A stretch of DNA of 10,384 nucleotides. Origin: Lentzea sp. (GTDB lineage Bacteria; Actinomycetota; Actinomycetes; Mycobacteriales; Pseudonocardiaceae). Under the pieces are notes generated by a model that was not told where the DNA came from, ran no database searches, and saw only the letters and a list, made by a program, of their open reading frames with translations. Location of the stretch: assembly GCA_030146905.1 (NCBI GenBank), contig JASLAV010000817.1, positions 1 through 10,384 of the forward strand, written 5' to 3'. Shown piece by piece: positions 1-6,781 of the stretch. The translations under genes were made by a program, and so were the position numbers. Every line of letters starts with the position of its first letter. Within the stretch, counting starts at the first letter, position 1.

Positions 1-79
1 GAGCGCTCTCGTGCGGCGCAGCGGTTACGCCCGGTCAGACCTCACCCGGACGGCGGCGAACGGGTGCCGGTTTGGGGTC

Positions 80-108
80 TTGTTCCCGGATCACCCACCT
101 CCTAGCTT
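80..108 (+). promoter_or_regulatory. Candidate promoter of the DSVRIT repeat gene
   Basis: A TTGTTC hexamer (80-85) lies 17 bases upstream of TAGCTT (103-108). The pair keeps the TTG of a -35 box and the TA...T of an actinobacterial -10 box at ideal spacing. Transcription would begin near 115 and give a leader of about 46 bases before the ATG at 161. A second -10-like hexamer, TATACG, lies at 115-120 but has no partner at a sensible distance. A short hairpin (CGGGT 119-123 with ACCCG 131-135) would fall in the leader. This is a pattern match only. Confidence 0.35.
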
Positions 109-160
109 TTCACCTATACGGGTCTTGCGCACCCGCCCCGAACGTCTTGGAGGACACAAA

Positions 161-697
161 ATGTTCACGATCACCCACCCCCAGGCCGTGACCTTCACTC
201 TTCCGAGCTACAAGGACGATTCAGTGCGTATTACTGCCAGTGACTCCGTCCGGATCACCATGGACGACTCCGTTCGGATCACGGCGTCGGATTCGGTGAG
301 GATCACGGCGTCCGACTCGGTGCGCATCACCATGGCGGACTCCGTGCGCATCACGGCGAGCGATTCGGTCAGGATCACGATGGACGACTCGGTGCGCATC
401 ACCGCGCGTGAGGACTCCGTGCGGATCACGATGGACGACAGCGTCCGCATCACCGCGCACGACGACTCCGTCCGCATCACCGCTCAGGACGACTCGGTCC
501 GCATCACGATGGACGACTCCGTCCGGATCACGGCCGTCGACGACTCGGTGCGCATCACCGCTCAGCAGGACAGCGTCCGCATCACCGCGCACGACGACTC
601 CGTGCGCATCACCATGGACGACTCGGTCCGGATCACGGCCGTCGACGACTCGGTGCGCATCACGGCGCGCCAGGACGACTTCTCCCTCGCGGCCTGA
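161..697 (+). CDS. DSVRIT tandem-repeat protein, function unknown
   Basis: This 178-residue protein is not recognised. Residues 1-19 are a short head without a signal peptide or membrane segment. Residues 20-168 hold 18 perfect DSVRIT copies, each followed by two or three linker residues beginning with A (12 times) or M (6 times). A ten-residue tail ends DDFSLAA. The ATG at 161 is chosen because GGAGG (149-153) lies seven bases upstream; an upstream in-frame start at 11 would add unrelated sequence. There is no Cys or Trp. The protein is mildly acidic, with about 32 D/E against 21 K/R. In each unit, S-V-R-I-T-[A/M] alternates polar and hydrophobic residues, as expected of a beta-strand with V, I and A/M facing inward. 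I infer a beta-solenoid, beta-roll or fibre-forming protein. A repeated-core precursor peptide is possible, but no modifying enzyme is visible in this window. The gene converges on the HNH gene 18 bases away. Confidence 0.85.
   Translation: MFTITHPQAVTFTLPSYKDDSVRITASDSVRITMDDSVRITASDSVRITASDSVRITMADSVRITASDSVRITMDDSVRITAREDSVRITMDDSVRITAHDDSVRITAQDDSVRITMDDSVRITAVDDSVRITAQQDSVRITAHDDSVRITMDDSVRITAVDDSVRITARQDDFSLAA
218..664 (+). repeat. 18 tandem in-frame DSVRIT-coding units of 24 or 27 bases
   Basis: Units begin at 218, 242, 266, 290, 314, 338, 362, 386, 413, 437, 464, 491, 515, 542, 569, 596, 620 and 647. The first seven are 24 bases long. From the eighth unit on, 27-base units appear, adding one linker residue (ARE, AHD, AQD, AVD, AQQ). 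The 18-base hexapeptide core has 15 distinct DNA versions. Serine is TCA, TCC, TCG or AGC; arginine is CGT, CGG, CGC or AGG. The first unit uses the most A/T-rich codons. A 35-base stretch at 437-471 recurs exactly at 569-603, showing a more recent internal duplication in the 3' half. Confidence 0.95.
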
Positions 698-725
698 CCC
701 GGCAGGAACGGCGGATCAGGCCGCG
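688..725. terminator. Inverted repeat containing both convergent stop codons; possible bidirectional terminator
   Basis: CGCGGCCTGA (688-697) and TCAGGCCGCG (716-725) are perfect 10-bp complementary arms around an 18-base centre. The left arm ends with the TGA of the repeat gene. The right arm begins with the complement of the TGA of the HNH gene. No U-run follows on either side, which is common for actinobacterial terminators. Because the arms are coding on both strands, both proteins end in Ala-Ala. Confidence 0.5.
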
Positions 726-1384
726 GGCTCACCCAGGTACGGCAACCACTGCGGATCAGCCTCGGCCACGCCGGCGAGCAGCCGCCAGTGCGGGCCACGC
801 GGCGCCGCGGGAACGACGCGCAGCCGCCAGCCCAGTTCGGACAGCAGTTTGTCCGCCTTGCGGTGGTTGCACTTCGCACAGCAGGCGACGCAGTTGGTCC
901 AGGTGTGAGGTCCGCCACGCGAGCGCGGTACGACGTGGTCGATCGTCTCGGCCCGCCCGCCGCAGTAGGCGCAGCGGTACCGGTCGCGGTGCATGAGCCC
1001 GGCACGGGTCATCGGCACGCGGCCGCGATAAGGCACGCGGACGTAGGTGCTCAGCCTGATCACGGACGGCACGAGCACCTCGGACTTCGACGAGTGCAGC
1101 ACCAGCCCGGAGGCGTCTCCGTGCACGACTTCGGCTTTCCCGCACACCACCAGGACGACCGCCCGGCGCAGTGACAACGCCGTGAGCGGCTCGAACGTGG
1201 CGTTCAGCAGCAGGACCTTGCGTCTTCCCCAGGGGAAAACCGCCGGCGTCGGACCGGAACCTCCCCCATCTCGATCCGCATCCGGCACCGCCCGCAGCTC
1301 GGGCTGATTTCGGCATGGGGGGACCGTCGGCGCGGTCTCAGCGAGTGCCGAGGCGCCGATAGGGGTCGGTTGTCGGTCTGGCAC
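716..1384 (-). CDS. HNH endonuclease family protein
   Basis: This 222-residue protein belongs to the widespread actinobacterial HNH family. Residues 57-67 carry the typical opening VLLLNATFEPL. The nuclease module spans about residues 131-182. A zinc site is formed by C138-x2-C141 and C169-x2-C172, and the HNH residues are D149-H150, N164 and H174 (CNHRKAD). The C-terminal part, ending QWLPYLGEPAA, is also family-like. The GTG start at 1384 is chosen because the minus strand has GGAGG (plus 1392-1396) seven bases upstream; GTG at 1288 is a weaker alternative without a ribosome site. The first 50 or so residues are low in family character. The gene is divergent from the peptidase gene and convergent with the repeat gene. 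From memory it corresponds to M. tuberculosis Rv2469c. DNA cleavage is inferred from the fold; the natural role of this family is not known to me. Confidence 0.9.
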   Translation of the reverse strand: MPDRQPTPIGASALAETAPTVPPCRNQPELRAVPDADRDGGGSGPTPAVFPWGRRKVLLLNATFEPLTALSLRRAVVLVVCGKAEVVHGDASGLVLHSSKSEVLVPSVIRLSTYVRVPYRGRVPMTRAGLMHRDRYRCAYCGGRAETIDHVVPRSRGGPHTWTNCVACCAKCNHRKADKLLSELGWRLRVVPAAPRGPHWRLLAGVAEADPQWLPYLGEPAA

Positions 1385-1435
1385 GCGACCACCTCCACCG
1401 GTTCAGCCCTAGGAGACCACACATACCAGGAAAAA

Positions 1436-1461
1436 ATCACGTGTGATAAGTGACGTGTCAC
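1436..1461. promoter_or_regulatory. Two adjacent GT-centred inverted repeats, candidate operators
   Basis: ATCAC-GT-GTGAT (1436-1447) and GTGAC-GT-GTCAC (1450-1461) each have perfect 5-bp arms around the same two-base centre. Their centres lie 14 bases apart. A third GTGTGAT occurs at 1466-1472. They sit between the divergent HNH and peptidase genes, about 75 bases upstream of the peptidase start and next to a six-A tract (1431-1436). A dimeric regulator could bind here and control one or both genes. The regulator is not identifiable from the window. Confidence 0.4.
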
Positions 1462-1522
1462 GGATGTGTGATCGAACCGGTGGTGAACCAGCTCCCTATC
1501 GGAGATGGTTTTCAACAGCCGC

Positions 1523-1528
1523 TACGCT
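1523..1528 (+). promoter_or_regulatory. Candidate -10 box for a leaderless peptidase transcript
   Basis: TACGCT lies seven bases upstream of the GTG at 1536. This is the spacing expected when transcription begins at the start codon itself. The stretch directly before that GTG has no convincing ribosome-binding site, which supports leaderless initiation. No clear -35 box is seen. Confidence 0.45.
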
Positions 1529-1535
1529 TGACAAG

Positions 1536-3632
1536 GTGACAGAAGCCCCTTCCACACCACTGCCTGCGACGATCACCTACCCGATCGCCGAGCGGCTGAA
1601 CCTCACCGAGCGGATCCACGGGCGCGACGTCGCCGATCCGTACCGCTGGCTGGAGGACACGGCAGACCCCCGCACCGAGGAGTGGTCACGGGCGCAGGAC
1701 GTGCTCGCTCGCTCCTGGCTGGACGCGATGCCCGGCCGCGCACGCCTGGGCGAGCGGCTGAAGGAGCTGATGCGCACGGGGTCGGTGTCCACGCCGACGT
1801 GGCGCGCGGGCAGGGCGTTCTTCACCCGCCGCGGCCCCGAGCAGGACCACCCCGTCGTCATGGTGCGCGAGACCGACGGCACCGAGCGCGTGCTCCTCGA
1901 CGTGAGCGCGCTCGACCCCTCCGGCAGGACCACTCTGGACGGCTGGTCCCCCAGCCTGGAGGGCACGCGCCTGGCATACCAGGTGTCCGTGGGCGGCAAC
2001 GAGCACTCGCTGCTGCACGTGATCGACGTCGAGTCCGGCGAGCTCGTCGAGGGCCCCATCGACCGGTGCCGCTACTCCGCGATCGGCTGGCTGCCCGGCG
2101 GCGAGGAGTTCTTCTACGTGCGCCAGCTCGACCCGGCGCTGCTGCCGGAGGGCGAGAAGCTGTTCCACCGCCGCGTGTGGCGCCACCGCGTCGGCACCGA
2201 CCCGGAGACGGACCTCAACGTCCACGGCGATGACCAGGCGCCCACCTTCTACTACACGCTGAACGTCTCGCACGACGGCCGCTGGCTGGTCGTGAGCGGT
2301 GCGCCCAGCACGATGAAGCACGACTCCGTGTGGATCGCCGACCTGCACGGCGACGCCGCGCTCACGCCGGTGGTCCTGTCGGACGCCGGCGTCCAGTGCT
2401 CGGCGTCGGTCGCCCGCGACGGCAGGCTCTACCTGCACACCAACCACGGCGCGCCCCGGCAGCGCCTCTGCGTCGCCGACCCCGCGAACCCCACCGAGTG
2501 GACGGAGCTCATCGGCGAGGACGACGACTCGGTCCTCGACGGCGTGCGCTGGCTGGGCGGCGACCTGGTCGTCCTGCGCACCAGGCACGCGGTGTCCGAA
2601 CTGCACCTGCACGACGCCGCGACCGGCGCGCACAAGCGGCAGATCCCGCTGCCCGGCACGGGTTCGCTGCACGGCATGTCCGTTGTGGATGCGTGGACGG
2701 ACCACGACCAGGACACGGTCTGGTTCGGATGGACGGACTTCGTGACGCCGCAATCGGTGTACCGGTACTCCACCTCCACCGGCGAGACCGTGCTGCACGA
2801 GGCCGCGCCCGGCCGTGTCGAGCTGCCCGCCGTGACGACCCAGCAGGTCGCGTACACGTCCAAGGACGGCACGACGGTCCGGATGTTCGTGGTCAGCGGC
2901 GAGCAGAAGCCCGACCTGCCCCGTCCCGCTCTGCTCACCGGCTACGGCGGCTTCGCGATCGGCCGCGGCCCCGGCTACAGCGCGACCACGCTGGCGTGGG
3001 TGGAGGCGGGCGGCGTGTGGGTGCACGTGTCGTTGCGCGGCGGTGACGAGGAGGGTGAGGACTGGCACGTCGCCGGCATGCGCGAGAACAAGCAGAACGT
3101 GTTCGACGACTTCCACGCCGCCGCGGAACGCCTGGTGCGCGACGGGTGGACCACGCCGCAGCAGCTGGCGATCATGGGAGGCTCCAACGGCGGCCTGCTC
3201 GTCGGCGCCGCGCTCACCCAGCGCCCGGACCTCTACGCGGCCGTGGTGTGCTCAGCGCCACTGCTCGACATGGTGCGCTACGAGAAGTTCCTGCTCGGAC
3301 GGTTGTGGGCGGACGAATACGGCAGCGCTTCGGTTCCCGGCGAGCTGGACTGGCTGCTCTCCTACTCTCCTTATCACCGAGTGGTAACGGACGTTGAGTA
3401 CCCTTCCGTCTTGTTCACGGTGTTCGAGTCGGATTCTCGTGTGGACCCCAACCACGCCAGGAAGATGTGCGCCGCACTTCAGCACGCGTCGTCGAGCGAT
3501 CCGACCAAGCACCCCGTGCTGATCCGCCGCGAGACGGAGGTCGGTCACGCGGGCCGGTCGGTCAGCCGGACGGTGGCTCTCGCCGTGGACCAGCTGACGT
3601 TTCTCGCGAATGCCACAGGCATGGAGTTGTAG
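1536..3632 (+). CDS. Prolyl oligopeptidase family serine peptidase (S9A)
   Basis: This 698-residue protein has the usual length of prolyl oligopeptidases, cytosolic enzymes that cut short peptides after proline. Near the N-terminus is the family signature DPYRWLED (residues 34-41). A beta-propeller region of about 350 residues follows, and an alpha/beta-hydrolase domain fills the rest from about residue 425. The catalytic triad is visible: S550 in GGSNGG, D633 in SDSRVD and H671 in EVGHAG. The GTG at 1536 is preferred because family-like sequence begins shortly after it and a -10-like TACGCT fits leaderless transcription. The reading frame is open upstream to 1443, but that extension (31 residues) crosses the candidate operators. 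There is no signal peptide from the chosen start, so a cytoplasmic role is likely. The MscS gene follows after 15 bases, suggesting one transcript. Substrate preference cannot be read from the sequence; oligopeptidase B is a less likely alternative. Confidence 0.95.
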   Translation: MTEAPSTPLPATITYPIAERLNLTERIHGRDVADPYRWLEDTADPRTEEWSRAQDVLARSWLDAMPGRARLGERLKELMRTGSVSTPTWRAGRAFFTRRGPEQDHPVVMVRETDGTERVLLDVSALDPSGRTTLDGWSPSLEGTRLAYQVSVGGNEHSLLHVIDVESGELVEGPIDRCRYSAIGWLPGGEEFFYVRQLDPALLPEGEKLFHRRVWRHRVGTDPETDLNVHGDDQAPTFYYTLNVSHDGRWLVVSGAPSTMKHDSVWIADLHGDAALTPVVLSDAGVQCSASVARDGRLYLHTNHGAPRQRLCVADPANPTEWTELIGEDDDSVLDGVRWLGGDLVVLRTRHAVSELHLHDAATGAHKRQIPLPGTGSLHGMSVVDAWTDHDQDTVWFGWTDFVTPQSVYRYSTSTGETVLHEAAPGRVELPAVTTQQVAYTSKDGTTVRMFVVSGEQKPDLPRPALLTGYGGFAIGRGPGYSATTLAWVEAGGVWVHVSLRGGDEEGEDWHVAGMRENKQNVFDDFHAAAERLVRDGWTTPQQLAIMGGSNGGLLVGAALTQRPDLYAAVVCSAPLLDMVRYEKFLLGRLWADEYGSASVPGELDWLLSYSPYHRVVTDVEYPSVLFTVFESDSRVDPNHARKMCAALQHASSSDPTKHPVLIRRETEVGHAGRSVSRTVALAVDQLTFLANATGMEL

Positions 3633-3647
3633 GAGGGCACGGACCAC

Positions 3648-4553
3648 GTGACGAGTCCCGTGGATGACGCCGCGAACAAGACTGTCCAAGCGGTCGAGTT
3701 CTTCGAGAAGTACGGCCCCGCGATCCTCGGGGGCGCGATCAAGATCGTCGTGATCCTGATCGCCGCCTTCGTCGTCAGGGCCCTGCTGCGCAAGGTCATC
3801 GACCGGATCACGACGCCCGGCAAGGAGGGCAAGAAGCCGGGCCTGCTCAAGCCGTTGCGGGAACGCGCGCCGCAGGCGCTCGGGAACCTGATCTCCGAGC
3901 GCCGCGAGCAGCGCGCGAAGACCATCGGCTCGGTGCTGAAGTCGATCGTCACGATCATGATCTTCGGAATAGCGTTCCTGGAGATCATGATCGTGGTCGG
4001 GCTGGACATCACGCCCGTCCTGACCTCCGCGGGCATCCTGGGCGTCGCCATCGGTTTCGGCGCCCAGAACCTCGTGAAGGACTTCCTGTCCGGCATGTTC
4101 ATGCTGCTCGAGGACCAGTACGGCGTCGGCGACGTCGTCGACCTCGGTCCGTCGATCAGCGGCACCGTCGAGGCGGTCGCCCTGCGCACCACCACGATCC
4201 GCGACACCGGCGGCACGGTCTGGTACGTCCGCAACGGCGAGATCCTGCGCGTCGGCAACTCGTCGCAGGGCTTCGCGGTGGCGGTCGTCGACCTGCCGGT
4301 GAGCTACGGCGCGAACCTCGCGGAGGCCACCCAGGTGCTGGAGCGCACCGTCGTCGAGGTGGCGGAGAAGGACCCGCTCAAGGCCGACATCACGGCCAAG
4401 CCCGAGGTGCTGGGCGTGGAGAAGTTCACGCCGGAGAACATCACCCTGCGGGTCACCGTGAAGACGCGTCCCGGCCGCCAGTGGGCGGTCCAGCGCAACC
4501 TGCGCGCGCAGCTGATGCCCGCGCTGGAAGACGCGGGCTTCACCGCCAAGTAG
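3648..4553 (+). CDS. MscS-type mechanosensitive ion channel
   Basis: This 301-residue membrane protein has the small-conductance mechanosensitive channel layout, which relieves turgor during osmotic downshock. Hydrophobic segments lie at about residues 25-48, 98-118 and 121-150. The third is the pore helix, with the G/A-rich run [19 protein letters not shown] (about 128-146), followed by the beta-domain hallmark [10 protein letters not shown] (155-164). A charged loop rich in K and R (about 52-92) separates the first two segments. The C-terminal soluble domain runs to the stop. The GTG start at 3648 is supported by GGAGG (3632-3636), which overlaps the peptidase stop codon and lies about 11 bases upstream, so translation of the two genes may be coupled. 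The family forms heptamers; gating properties cannot be judged here. Confidence 0.93.
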   Translation: MTSPVDDAANKTVQAVEFFEKYGPAILGGAIKIVVILIAAFVVRALLRKVIDRITTPGKEGKKPGLLKPLRERAPQALGNLISERREQRAKTIGSVLKSIVTIMIFGIAFLEIMIVVGLDITPVLTSAGILGVAIGFGAQNLVKDFLSGMFMLLEDQYGVGDVVDLGPSISGTVEAVALRTTTIRDTGGTVWYVRNGEILRVGNSSQGFAVAVVDLPVSYGANLAEATQVLERTVVEVAEKDPLKADITAKPEVLGVEKFTPENITLRVTVKTRPGRQWAVQRNLRAQLMPALEDAGFTAK

Positions 4554-4588
4554 GTCGCGACGGGTTCAAACCGGGATGCCAGGTGAGT

Positions 4589-4617
4589 TAGAACACGCAT
4601 TCGAGACGGTGATCACC
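4589..4617 (+). promoter_or_regulatory. LexA-like imperfect palindrome and a 10-bp palindrome upstream of glbO
   Basis: The 151-base gap between the channel gene and glbO contains TAGAAC-acgc-ATTCGA (4589-4604). This matches the actinobacterial SOS box TCGAAC-N4-GTTCGA at 10 of 12 positions. Next to it is GGTGATCACC (4608-4617), a perfect palindrome. Either could be an operator; both may be chance. No confident promoter hexamers are seen, and the rest of the gap shows nothing I can name. Confidence 0.2.
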
Positions 4618-4704
4618 CGGCGTCGTGCCAGTTCACACGCTTATGGCGAAGCCAACACCCGGGGTGGCCTGCACGCCGCGGCCGTCGTGAGTCAGGATGG
4701 GTGT

Positions 4705-5088
4705 GTGGGAAACCCCGTGAGCTTCTTCGAACAGGTCGGTGGCGAGGAGACGTTCCACCGCATCGTCGCCCGCTTCTACCAAGAGGTGAAGTCCGACGAC
4801 GTCCTCCTCCCGCTGTACCCGGAAGAGGACCTCGGACCTGCTGAGGAGCGGCTGAGGCTGTTCCTGATGCAGTACTGGGGCGGCCCCCACACCTACTCGG
4901 ACAACCGGGGCCACCCGAGGCTGCGGATGCGCCACGTGCCGTTCACGATCGGGCCGGTCGAACGCGACGCGTGGCTGCGCTGCATGAGGATCGCCGTCGA
5001 CGAAGCCGGCTTGGACGAGGCCCACCGCAAGCAGCTCTGGGACTACATGGAGATGGCCGCGAACAGTCTGATGAACAGCTGGTCCTGA
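4705..5088 (+). CDS. glbO: Group II truncated haemoglobin (GlbO type)
   Basis: This 127-residue haem protein is close in length and sequence to mycobacterial GlbO, a 2-on-2 globin linked to oxygen binding and peroxide or nitric-oxide chemistry. Key haem-pocket residues are present: Y25 (B10), Y38 (CD1), H77 (F8, proximal, in RMRHVPF) and W90 (G8, in DAWLRCM). The run QYWGGP is also typical. The GTG at 4705 gives an N-terminus ([12 protein letters not shown]) that aligns with the known family start. AGGA at 4694-4697 lies seven bases upstream and can act as a ribosome site. The same bases form CAGGAT, which could instead be a -10 box for a leaderless transcript. GTG at 4717 is an alternative; the frame opens upstream to 4576 but that extension is not family-like. 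The alpha-glucosidase gene follows after 57 bases, an arrangement shared with M. tuberculosis Rv2470-Rv2471. Confidence 0.95.
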   Translation: MGNPVSFFEQVGGEETFHRIVARFYQEVKSDDVLLPLYPEEDLGPAEERLRLFLMQYWGGPHTYSDNRGHPRLRMRHVPFTIGPVERDAWLRCMRIAVDEAGLDEAHRKQLWDYMEMAANSLMNSWS

Positions 5089-5145
5089 GCGCCCATCACC
5101 CGTTCGGGTCCTTTGGCAGCGAGACGAATGGCAGGATGACCCCTC

Positions 5146-6738
5146 GTGCGACGATCCTCCGACCTCACCCCTGAGATCGCCGAAGAGGCCGCTTGGTGGC
5201 GTGACGCCGTCTTCTACCAGGTGTACGTCCGTTCCTTCGCCGACTCCAACGGCGACGGAGTGGGCGACCTCGACGGCATCCGGTCCCGCCTCGGCTACCT
5301 GGAGCTGCTCGGGGTCGACGCCCTCTGGCTCACGCCGTTCTACCGCTCGCCGATGGCCGACCACGGCTACGACGTGGCCGACCCGCGCGACGTGGACCCG
5401 CTCTTCGGCGACTTGGCCGCGTTCGACCGGCTGGTCGCGGACGCCCACGAGCACAACATCCGGGTGACCGTCGACCTGGTCCCGAACCACACGAGCGACC
5501 TGCACGAGTGGTTCCAGGAGGCGCTGCAGGCCGGCCCCGGGAGCATGGAGCGGTCGCGCTACATCTTCCGCGAGGGCCGCGGCTTCGACGGCTCCCAACC
5601 GCCGAACAACTGGGTCTCCGTCTTCGGCGGCCCCGCCTGGACCCGCGTGCCCGACGGCCAGTGGTACCTGCACCTGTTCGCCCCCGAGCAGCCGGACCTC
5701 AACTGGGAGCACCCGGAGGTCCGCGCCGACCTGGAGCACACGCTGCGGTTCTGGCTGGACCGCGGCGTCGACGGCTTCCGCATCGACGTGGCGCACGGCA
5801 TGGCCAAGCCCGACGGCCTGCCGGACATGGAGATCCGCGCGCAGGCCCCCGGTGTGCTGTCCGACGACGCGCGGGACCCGCGCTTCGACAACGACGGCGT
5901 GCACGAGATCCACCGCATGATCCGCAAGATCATGGACGGCTACCCCGGCACCATGGCCGTCGGCGAGATCTGGGTGAAGGACGACGAGCGCTTCGCCGCC
6001 TACGTCCGCCCCGACGAGCTGCACCTGGGCTTCAACTTCCGCCTGGTCGAGGCGGGCTTCGACGCCGACGCCGTCCGTTCGGCGATCGAGCACACCCTGG
6101 GCGCCGTGGCGCTCAGCGGAACGCCCGCCGCGTGGACGCTGTCGAACCACGACGTCGTGCGGCACGTGACCCGCTACGGCGGCGGCGCGCTGGGCGAGCA
6201 GCGTGCGCGCGCGATGACGTTGGTCGAGCTGGCGCTGCCGGGCGTGATCTACCTCTACAACGGCGAAGAGCTCGGCCTGCCGAACGTGGAGCTGCCGGAC
6301 TGGGCCCTGCAGGACCCGACCTGGGAGCGTTCCGGCCGCACCGAGCGCGGCCGTGACGGCTGCCGCGTGCCCATCCCGTGGGAGGGCACCGCGCCGCCGT
6401 TCGGGTTCTCCACGTCGGCGAGCACCTGGCTGCCGCAGCCGAACGAGTGGGCCCACCTCACGGCGGAGGCACAGCTGGAGGACCCCGGTTCGATGCTGTC
6501 GCTGTACCGGCAGGCGCTGGAGCACCGCAAGTCCAACGCGGGCTTCTCCGGCGACGAGCTGGAGTGGTACGGCGCCCCCGCGGGCTGCTTCGCGTTCCGG
6601 CGCAAGGGCGGCGGGCTGATCTGCGCCCTGAACACGTCCGGCGCGTCCGTGCCGCTGCCGCCCGGTCAGGTGCTGCTGTCGTCCGGCCCGATGGACGGCG
6701 ACCAGCTGCCCCCGGACACCGCGGTCTGGCTGGTCTGA
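5146..6738 (+). CDS. aglA: GH13 family alpha-glucosidase
   Basis: This 530-residue enzyme of the alpha-amylase superfamily probably releases glucose from short alpha-glucosides. The (beta/alpha)8 barrel opens with FYQVYVRSFADSNGDGVGDL, typical of alpha-glucosidases and oligo-1,6-glucosidases. Conserved region I is DLVPNH (residues 110-115), and QPDLNWE is also present. The catalytic residues are visible: nucleophile D214 (DGFRIDVAH), acid/base E274 (GEIW) and D336 (LSNHD). A short beta-domain closes the protein. There is no signal peptide, so it acts on imported or internal sugars. The GTG at 5146 follows AGGA (5133-5136) by nine bases. It lies just downstream of glbO, possibly in one transcript, and is the positional match of M. 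tuberculosis aglA (Rv2471). Exact linkage specificity (alpha-1,4, alpha-1,6 or alpha-1,1) cannot be decided; trehalose-type activity is not excluded. Confidence 0.93.
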   Translation: MRRSSDLTPEIAEEAAWWRDAVFYQVYVRSFADSNGDGVGDLDGIRSRLGYLELLGVDALWLTPFYRSPMADHGYDVADPRDVDPLFGDLAAFDRLVADAHEHNIRVTVDLVPNHTSDLHEWFQEALQAGPGSMERSRYIFREGRGFDGSQPPNNWVSVFGGPAWTRVPDGQWYLHLFAPEQPDLNWEHPEVRADLEHTLRFWLDRGVDGFRIDVAHGMAKPDGLPDMEIRAQAPGVLSDDARDPRFDNDGVHEIHRMIRKIMDGYPGTMAVGEIWVKDDERFAAYVRPDELHLGFNFRLVEAGFDADAVRSAIEHTLGAVALSGTPAAWTLSNHDVVRHVTRYGGGALGEQRARAMTLVELALPGVIYLYNGEELGLPNVELPDWALQDPTWERSGRTERGRDGCRVPIPWEGTAPPFGFSTSASTWLPQPNEWAHLTAEAQLEDPGSMLSLYRQALEHRKSNAGFSGDELEWYGAPAGCFAFRRKGGGLICALNTSGASVPLPPGQVLLSSGPMDGDQLPPDTAVWLV

Positions 6739-6744
6739 GTCACC

Positions 6745-6775
6745 CGCTGCGGGCGTGCCCGGCACGCCCGCAGCG
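6745..6775. terminator. Bidirectional GC-rich hairpin between convergent genes
   Basis: CGCTGCGGGCGTGCC (6745-6759) and its exact complement (6761-6775) form 15-bp arms around a single central base. The hairpin lies 6 bases after the alpha-glucosidase stop and 6 bases beyond the stop of the opposite-strand gene, as expected of a shared terminator. There is no U-run, which is usual in actinomycetes. Confidence 0.85.
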
Positions 6776-6781
6776 CTCTCG

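Noticed and set aside
208..592. Open reading frames on the minus strand through the repeat region, also repetitive
   Set aside because: They are mirror images of the tandem repeat in a GC-rich gene, have no ribosome sites, and their peptide repeats are less exact than DSVRIT, which shows that the plus frame is the selected one.
218..664. CRISPR-like array
   Set aside because: Units are contiguous 24/27-base in-frame codons with no unique spacers, and no cas genes are present.
161..1384. Repeat protein plus HNH nuclease as a defence or toxin-antitoxin pair
   Set aside because: The genes converge rather than form an operon, and the HNH protein belongs to a conserved housekeeping-like family with the same neighbours in mycobacteria.
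1686..3116. Long minus-strand open frame opposite the peptidase gene
   Set aside because: It is a shadow of a high-GC gene with a complete catalytic triad in the plus frame; the encoded sequence is low-complexity and H/R/A/V-rich.
4576..4704. N-terminal extension of the haemoglobin
   Set aside because: The added residues do not resemble GlbO, cover intergenic palindromes, and the GTG at 4705 has a suitable upstream site and family-like start.
5098..5109. Small hairpin ACCCG-TT-CGGGT between glbO and the alpha-glucosidase as a terminator
   Set aside because: It has only five base pairs and a two-base loop, too weak to call; the genes may be co-transcribed.
4633..6765. Very long minus-strand open frame opposite glbO and the alpha-glucosidase
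   Set aside because: It spans two well-supported plus-strand genes and their gap, with low-complexity composition and no family motif.
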